Assembly (NCBI GenBank): GCA_041650475.1
Contig: JBAZLD010000010.1
Location: 1-44,039, forward strand
Length of the DNA stretch: 44,039 nucleotides
Source of the DNA: JAIPGX01 sp041650475
GTDB lineage: Bacteria > Babelota > Babeliae > Babelales > UASB340
Direction of reading: 5' to 3'
A model generated the notes under the pieces. It made no database searches and had not been told where the DNA came from. It saw only the letters and a program-made list of their open reading frames with translations. Shown here one piece after another: positions 39,898 to 44,039 of the stretch. Made by a program: the position numbers and the translations under genes. How positions within the stretch are numbered: the stretch's first letter is position 1; every line of letters starts with the position of its first letter.

Positions 39898-41610
39898 ATG
39901 AAGAAAAAAATAAATAAAATAATTGGTCTATTTTTGTGTCTTTTTTTTAAAAATATAATATCAAATGGTATTTTTGTTCCGAATAGAGAAATTGATTATT
40001 CTAATTTCCCAGCATTTACATCTAATCTTTTAAAAAATGAAAGAGAAAAATTAAAAAAAGAAGAAAATAAAGATATAGAAAAAATAATGGAAAAAATTGT
40101 ATCTGGAAGTGATAAGGACTTAGAAAAGGAAGCTGAAAAATTAGTAAACGATAAAGAAAAATTAAATAAATTTTTGCTTTCTGTTCCTGAGGATATTTTA
40201 AAAGAGGATAAGACTGTAAGCAAAAGTGAGAACGCTTTTATTAAACAACAAATAAGAACATTATTATTAGAAATTTATGAAAATAAAGAACTAAAAGATA
40301 AAACTGTAACTTTAAGATTAAAAGATGCGGATATTCGTCATGCAATTGAACTTATTAGCCAATCATCCGGTTTAAATTTTATAATAGATCCATCTGTAAG
40401 TGGCAAAATAAATAATATTAATATAGAAAATGTTTCTGTTGCTGCAGCGTTAAATGTAATTCTTTCAAGTAATAATCCAAAATTGGCTTTAATTAATGAA
40501 TTAAATATTTGGCGAATTTTAAAATTGCAGGATGCTATTAAATTATTAAAAGACAAAGTGGAAGATTTAATTGCAAAAGATTTTGTAAACACTTTTGTAA
40601 CAATAAAAAATGTAAAATTTACAGAAAGTTTTAAATTGCATATTGAAAAAATGTGGTATGGCATTATAAGTGATGCTGTAAATAATGAAAAAGAAAAATC
40701 TAATTACTATATAGTTTTTGATGATAATAGTAGAAAAATATTTTTTAAAGGAAGAAAAAATAATGTAAAAGATTTTAAAAAATTTTTAAAAGAAGTAGAT
40801 TTTTCTTTGCCACAAGTAAGAATAGAAGCAAGAGTTATTGTAGCAAGCAAAGATTTTGAAGAAAGTTTTGGTTTGCAAATTTCTGGAATTTATAACAGAT
40901 CTGCTACTGCACATAGAACGTGGGATTATATTGGTTTTGGTGATGTTAAATCTCCAAAGGGTGGAGGAGATTTTAAAGAAGGTATGATACAAAATTGGGC
41001 CTTAAATTTACTCCCTTCATCTGCCAGTCAATTTCTTAATTTACCATTAATTTTTGGTGGAAGAGATTTAGATGCAAGACGTTTGAATCTTGTTTTAAAT
41101 GCTGCTGAAAGTAGAAATGAGATAAAAACTATATTAAAGCCATCTCTTCTTGTTAATAGTGAAGAGATGGCAGAAATCCTTGTTGGAGAACAGGTTCCAA
41201 TAGAAACTCAGGTTCAAGAAAGAATAGAAGGTTCTGTTCGACAAATGGATACAATAAATTATAAAGATTTGGGAATGAAATTAAAAGTTAAACCTATAGT
41301 TAATTCAGATAAAAAAACAGTATTTTTAGATATTTTTGTTGAAAATTCTTTTGTTAAAGATGGAAGTACATCTACCGCTTTTAATGCTAAAAAATCTATT
41401 ATTGCTACAACACAATCTAAAAGTCGTGTACTTTTGAATAGTGGCCAGACGACTTTGATTGGCGGTTTGATAACCAATGATAAAAGAATTTCAAAAGAGG
41501 GCATTCCAATTTTACAGAAAATTCCTGTTTTAGGCTTTTTCTTTGGGGGTTCTAGAAGAGTGAAAAGAGATGAGCAACTTATGATTTTTATTTCACCAAC
41601 TGTTGCTTGA
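39898..41610 (+). CDS. pilQ: Type IV pilus secretin PilQ
   Basis: The 570-residue outer-membrane channel protein has a signal peptide (to about residue 24) and a Lys/Glu-rich, helical region (about 40-120). An STN/N0-type domain follows (LRLKDADIRHAIELISQSSG and LNFIIDPSVSGKI, about 140-205), then an N1-like domain (about 210-300). The secretin domain begins at VRIEARVIVASKDFEESFG and ends with LLNSGQTTLIGGLI and PVLGFFFGGSRRVKRDEQLMIFISP. No AMIN domains are visible, so the protein is shorter than Pseudomonas PilQ (about 710). A GspD-like role is possible, but the PilO and PilP neighbours favour type IV pili. The strong ribosome site GAGGGGG precedes the ATG. Confidence 0.93.
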   Translation: MKKKINKIIGLFLCLFFKNIISNGIFVPNREIDYSNFPAFTSNLLKNEREKLKKEENKDIEKIMEKIVSGSDKDLEKEAEKLVNDKEKLNKFLLSVPEDILKEDKTVSKSENAFIKQQIRTLLLEIYENKELKDKTVTLRLKDADIRHAIELISQSSGLNFIIDPSVSGKINNINIENVSVAAALNVILSSNNPKLALINELNIWRILKLQDAIKLLKDKVEDLIAKDFVNTFVTIKNVKFTESFKLHIEKMWYGIISDAVNNEKEKSNYYIVFDDNSRKIFFKGRKNNVKDFKKFLKEVDFSLPQVRIEARVIVASKDFEESFGLQISGIYNRSATAHRTWDYIGFGDVKSPKGGGDFKEGMIQNWALNLLPSSASQFLNLPLIFGGRDLDARRLNLVLNAAESRNEIKTILKPSLLVNSEEMAEILVGEQVPIETQVQERIEGSVRQMDTINYKDLGMKLKVKPIVNSDKKTVFLDIFVENSFVKDGSTSTAFNAKKSIIATTQSKSRVLLNSGQTTLIGGLITNDKRISKEGIPILQKIPVLGFFFGGSRRVKRDEQLMIFISPTVA

Positions 41611-41733
41611 AATTTAGCTAATTAAATTAAATTAAATAATTCTATTTTTTTTGATAAAAATTTGACAAATATTAAATAATTATAGATAATTACTATAATT
41701 TTATAGTATTTTGATTTTTTTTAATGGAGCGTT

Positions 41734-42723
41734 ATGAAAAAAATAATATTTTTACTCTTACTTCTCTTTAGCGTGCAAAATATAAATTGCATGCTAAATC
41801 CGGAACAAGATCAACCTAGAATTCAGGAAGATACTGATAAATATGATTTATTTGCTGCACTTTGTGAACAAGATAATGAAAAAAGTGAATACCAATATAG
41901 TGAAAATATTGAAGATCTGAATTATATTCAAGAACCAGAACAACAAGAAGACGAAGAAAAACCTTTTCCTGGTGGATGTCGAATTAATTATTTTCAGGAA
42001 GATGAGGATAGTTATGAAAGTGGTGATAACGCTGAACGTGCCGATGATAGCGAAACCTCAGGCAACAAAAAATTACAGGAAGATACTGATAAATATGATT
42101 TATTTGCTGCACTTTGTGAACAAGATAGAGAGTCAGAGACTTGCGAAATTCAAGGTTTTTTGAATTTAGTCATTGAACCTGTGGAATATGAGCCAAGAGA
42201 AAATATTTCTAAAATAAGTACAAATATAATTTCTGAAAACACAAGTAGCCAAACACAAGATTCAAAAACTCCAAACAAAAGTAAAGTTGTTGATAGAATT
42301 GAAAATCAGAGTTTAGGAAAAAAGAGATTAAGAGAATCCGATATTCAAATACATGAAGTCTATATTAAAGGCCAAAGGCATCTTAGGTGTGGCTATACTG
42401 GTTGTGGTAGGACATTTACTAAAACATCTTCTGCAAGAGATCATATTAGAGTGCAACATATAAAAGAGAGATTTTATGAGTGTAAAAAATGTCATGAAAA
42501 ATTCTTTAAAAGGTGTCATTTAAATTTGCATATTATGAGGGTCCATAAAAAAGAGAAGCCTTATATATGTGATATATGTCATCAAAGCTTTACTCAAAAG
42601 GGTACTTTAACGCAGCACATGGTAACGCATACGGGAGAACGTAACTTTATATGTGACATATGTGGTAAATGTTTTAGATTTGGCAATTGTTTAAGTAAGC
42701 ACAAGAGAAGAATTCACGAGTAA
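41734..42723 (+). CDS. Secreted C2H2 zinc-finger protein (eukaryote-like)
   Basis: The 329-residue protein starts with a signal peptide (IIFLLLLLFSVQNINC). An acidic, disordered region (about 20-180) contains the 17-residue element QEDTDKYDLFAALCEQD twice (31-47 and 115-131). A basic patch (GKKRLRE, 195-201) could be a nuclear localisation signal. Four C2H2 fingers end the protein: C219, C224, H237, H242; C250, C253, H266, H271; C279, C282, H295, H299; C307, C310, H323, H328. The linkers KKEKPY and TGERNF match the eukaryotic TGEKP-type linker, and the fingers keep the Phe and Leu core positions. Bacterial Ros/MucR proteins have a single, different finger. A secreted host-directed DNA- or RNA-binding protein is the simplest inference. 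Confidence 0.9.
   Translation: MKKIIFLLLLLFSVQNINCMLNPEQDQPRIQEDTDKYDLFAALCEQDNEKSEYQYSENIEDLNYIQEPEQQEDEEKPFPGGCRINYFQEDEDSYESGDNAERADDSETSGNKKLQEDTDKYDLFAALCEQDRESETCEIQGFLNLVIEPVEYEPRENISKISTNIISENTSSQTQDSKTPNKSKVVDRIENQSLGKKRLRESDIQIHEVYIKGQRHLRCGYTGCGRTFTKTSSARDHIRVQHIKERFYECKKCHEKFFKRCHLNLHIMRVHKKEKPYICDICHQSFTQKGTLTQHMVTHTGERNFICDICGKCFRFGNCLSKHKRRIHE
41824..41875 (+). repeat. 52-bp exact direct repeat, copy 1, inside the zinc-finger gene
   Basis: The stretch beginning CAGGAAGATACTGATAAATA is identical over 52 bases to 42076-42127 and encodes the repeated QEDTDKYDLFAALCEQD element. Identity at the third codon positions shows that the duplication is recent or kept uniform by conversion. 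Confidence 0.9.
42076..42127 (+). repeat. 52-bp exact direct repeat, copy 2, inside the zinc-finger gene
   Basis: This copy is identical to 41824-41875, in the same reading frame and 252 bases downstream. The sequence between the copies is acidic and of low complexity. Confidence 0.9.
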
Positions 42724-43133
42724 GACCTAAATTGACATAAAAAATTCATAAAATAAAATAAAAAGACCTGAAAATGATCAAAAAACTCAAAAAATTGATA
42801 TTTTGAACTCAATCTGTGTTAATATTTGAAAATCGTTATATTATTGTTATAATATAGCTTAAATTAAAAGTAATTTTTATAATTACATAATTTGAGTTTG
42901 TTTGATATCTATGTTCTTAAAGTTTTTATTGTGTCTGAAATCTATTTGAATCTTAATTGGATCGTAAGATTTATCGTCAGTAAAAATTTTCAAATTAATT
43001 TGTAAAGGGATAATTTATAGGAATGTAATGTTTTTTGTTTGACTGAAATGAAGTAGAAGTAGGTTTCAGTTTTTAAAATTTTTAAGTAAAAGTAATTAGA
43101 TAGATATTTTAAATTAATTAGGAAATTAAAATA
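42724..43133 (+). promoter_or_regulatory. Long gap and probable 5' leader of the RRM gene
   Basis: No gene is visible in these 410 bases. TTGAAA (42826-42831) and TATAAT (42848-42853) with a 16-base spacer form a good promoter candidate, which would leave a leader of about 270 bases. A hairpin, ACTGAAA (43042-43048) with TTTCAGT (43064-43070), is followed by a T-run and looks like an attenuator or a structured regulatory element. Control by temperature or by the protein itself is possible, but nothing in the sequence proves it. Confidence 0.45.
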
Positions 43134-43517
43134 ATGGATAAAGTTAATAACATATACGTTGGTAACATTTCTCGTGATCTTGATGAAAATGGTTTAAGAG
43201 AAGCTTTTGAACAATTTGGACAAGTAGATTCAGTTTCTATTATCAAAGACAAATTTACAGGTGAATCTAGAGGTTTTGGATTTGTTCAAATGGCTGATAA
43301 AGAATCAGCTCAAAATGCAATTAATGGATTAAATGGTACAGAATTAAAGGGACGTACCGTAACCGTTAACGAAGCTAAACCTCGTCCAGAAAGACGTCCA
43401 GGCGGCGGATTTGGTGGTCGTTCCGGTGGTGGCCGTTCAAGTGGTGGTTTCGGTGGTCAAAGACGTGGCGGCAGCAGTGGCGGTCGTGGCGGATTTGGTG
43501 GCGGAAATAGATGGTAA
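43134..43517 (+). CDS. RRM-domain RNA-binding protein with glycine/arginine-rich tail
   Basis: The 127-residue protein has a complete RNA recognition motif (about 5-82) with RNP2 IYVGNI at 7-12 and RNP1 RGFGFVQM at 46-53, including the two aromatic RNA-stacking Phe. An RGG-like Gly/Arg/Ser tail follows (about 88-127). This layout is that of cyanobacterial Rbp proteins and of plant and animal cold-inducible glycine-rich RNA-binding proteins; in bacteria these act as RNA chaperones. Codon use here is richer in G and C than in neighbours because of the Gly/Arg content. It is monocistronic with a strong terminator. Confidence 0.95.
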   Translation: MDKVNNIYVGNISRDLDENGLREAFEQFGQVDSVSIIKDKFTGESRGFGFVQMADKESAQNAINGLNGTELKGRTVTVNEAKPRPERRPGGGFGGRSGGGRSSGGFGGQRRGGSSGGRGGFGGGNRW

Positions 43518-43541
43518 TCTAATCCACTAAATTAATTTTAG

Positions 43542-43581
43542 AAAAAATGGCTTGTAGTTTAAACTACAAGCCATTTTTTTT
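43542..43581 (+). terminator. Strong intrinsic terminator of the RRM gene
   Basis: A perfect 19-base inverted repeat (43542-43560 and 43561-43579, core ATGGCTTGTAGTTT) ends in a run of eight T. The flanking A-run makes it usable in both directions. Confidence 0.92.
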
Positions 43582-43665
43582 GATATATTATGGACTTTTT
43601 AATTAAATAAGCTTTATATTTTTTTAAGTAAATTTTTAATTAAATTTTTTTTAAAGGATATAAAT

Positions 43666-43881
43666 ATGCTTTCTAATTGTAGATATAATAAAGTTAAAGT
43701 TTTGCATGATATGAGCAAGCTATTATGGTTTATAGAAAAGCATGGAATTGGTGATGCACGGCAAGGAGATGATTCTAATTGCATGAAAGTGTTAGCTGAT
43801 TTAAAGCGGGATCTTGAAAAACATATTAAAAGCTTGAATGATGAAATTATGATAGAAAATCCTGAACTTATAGACCTTTAA
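43666..43881 (+). CDS. Small cytoplasmic protein of unknown function
   Basis: The 71-residue product has no signal peptide, is helical and charged (VLHDMSKLLWFIEKHGIGD ... LADLKRDLEKHIKSLNDEI), and has AAAGGATAT ahead of its ATG. No family is recognised. Its size and helix content would fit a small regulator or an accessory protein. Its stop overlaps the stop of the convergent gene at the window edge by two bases. Confidence 0.6.
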   Translation: MLSNCRYNKVKVLHDMSKLLWFIEKHGIGDARQGDDSNCMKVLADLKRDLEKHIKSLNDEIMIENPELIDL

Positions 43882-44039
43882 TTAGATTTGTTCATAATAT
43901 TTTTTACTTCTTCATCAGTAGTCTGCTCAAATTTTTTATAATACATACTAATTGCCAAAAAATTTACTGATATATTAATACAAACAACGTTATTTACTTC
44001 TTTTTTTAGTTCTTTTATGATATCTTCTGGTGCAACAGG
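43878..44039 (-). CDS. Phosphoribosyltransferase-domain protein, C-terminal fragment
   Basis: The 53 visible residues run from PVAPEDIIKELKKEVNNVVC to KFEQTTDEEVKNIMNKSN and a TAA stop. They match the C-terminal end of the COG1926 predicted phosphoribosyltransferases, where P-V-A/G-P-x-x, E-V-D-E-V-V-C, F-x-A-(I/V) and F-x-Q-x-x-D-E-E-V are the typical blocks. The gene continues beyond the window edge, so the PRPP-binding motif cannot be seen. The substrate of this family is unknown. Confidence 0.75.
   Translation of the reverse strand, partial: PVAPEDIIKELKKEVNNVVCINISVNFLAISMYYKKFEQTTDEEVKNIMNKSN

Overview
The window comes from a very AT-rich bacterial chromosome with short intergenic gaps, Gram-negative cell-envelope genes and an unusually large share of small proteins that begin with a signal peptide. 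Many of these secreted products resemble nothing I recognise, and a few carry eukaryote-like domains. A C2H2 zinc-finger protein, a probable ubiquitin-like protein and a GNAT acetyltransferase all follow export signals. Together with a histone H1-like Lys/Ala-rich protein, an RRM protein and a PilO/PilP/PilQ set, this fits a host-dependent bacterium of the Dependentiae (TM6) type, for example a Babela-like parasite of protists. That assignment is inference from gene content and base composition; no 16S gene is present.

Layout. 1-1.6 kb: a putative outer-membrane beta-barrel protein. 1.8-5.5 kb: a partial F-type ATP synthase operon (c, b, b', delta, alpha) followed by a small lipoprotein; subunits a, gamma, beta and epsilon are not here. 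5.8-7.4 kb: an archaeal-type class I aldolase and a LOG-family protein. 7.4-10.4 kb, minus strand: rng then gatB. 10.5-11.3 kb: a Pal/OmpA-like protein. 11.4-14.3 kb, minus strand: five consecutive small secreted proteins, two of which share an identical signal peptide. 14.4-17.0 kb, minus: a DUF374 acyltransferase-like gene and priA. 17.2 kb: the histone-like gene. 17.5-22.2 kb, minus: mnmG, an amino-acid permease, a small membrane protein whose 3' end overlaps rnpB, rnpB itself, and a three-PASTA membrane protein. 22.4 kb: mraY.

23.5-29.5 kb, minus: the secreted ubiquitin-like protein, the secreted GNAT protein, an M20 peptidase, a YitT-type membrane protein, an FAD oxidoreductase, a HAD phosphatase and another secreted protein. 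29.7-32.4 kb: a tandem pair of secreted paralogues of unknown function. 32.5-33.6 kb: a small membrane protein coupled to a secreted protein. 33.9-35.5 kb: an AbiEi/AbiEii toxin-antitoxin pair with a 13-bp inverted repeat at its promoter, next to a 298-bp GC-rich nested inverted-repeat element. A 28-bp exact direct repeat brackets the whole module. 35.9-37.5 kb: uvrC without its C-terminal helix-hairpin-helix region. 37.7-41.6 kb: an M23 peptidase and pilO-pilP-pilQ. 41.7-44.0 kb: the secreted zinc-finger protein, the RRM protein, a small unknown protein and the 3' end of a phosphoribosyltransferase gene.

The housekeeping genes cover energy conversion, tRNA charging and modification, RNA processing, replication restart, excision repair and peptidoglycan synthesis. 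The accessory part is dominated by candidate host-directed secreted proteins and one mobile-looking defence or addiction module. No tRNA, rRNA or CRISPR array was recognised by eye.
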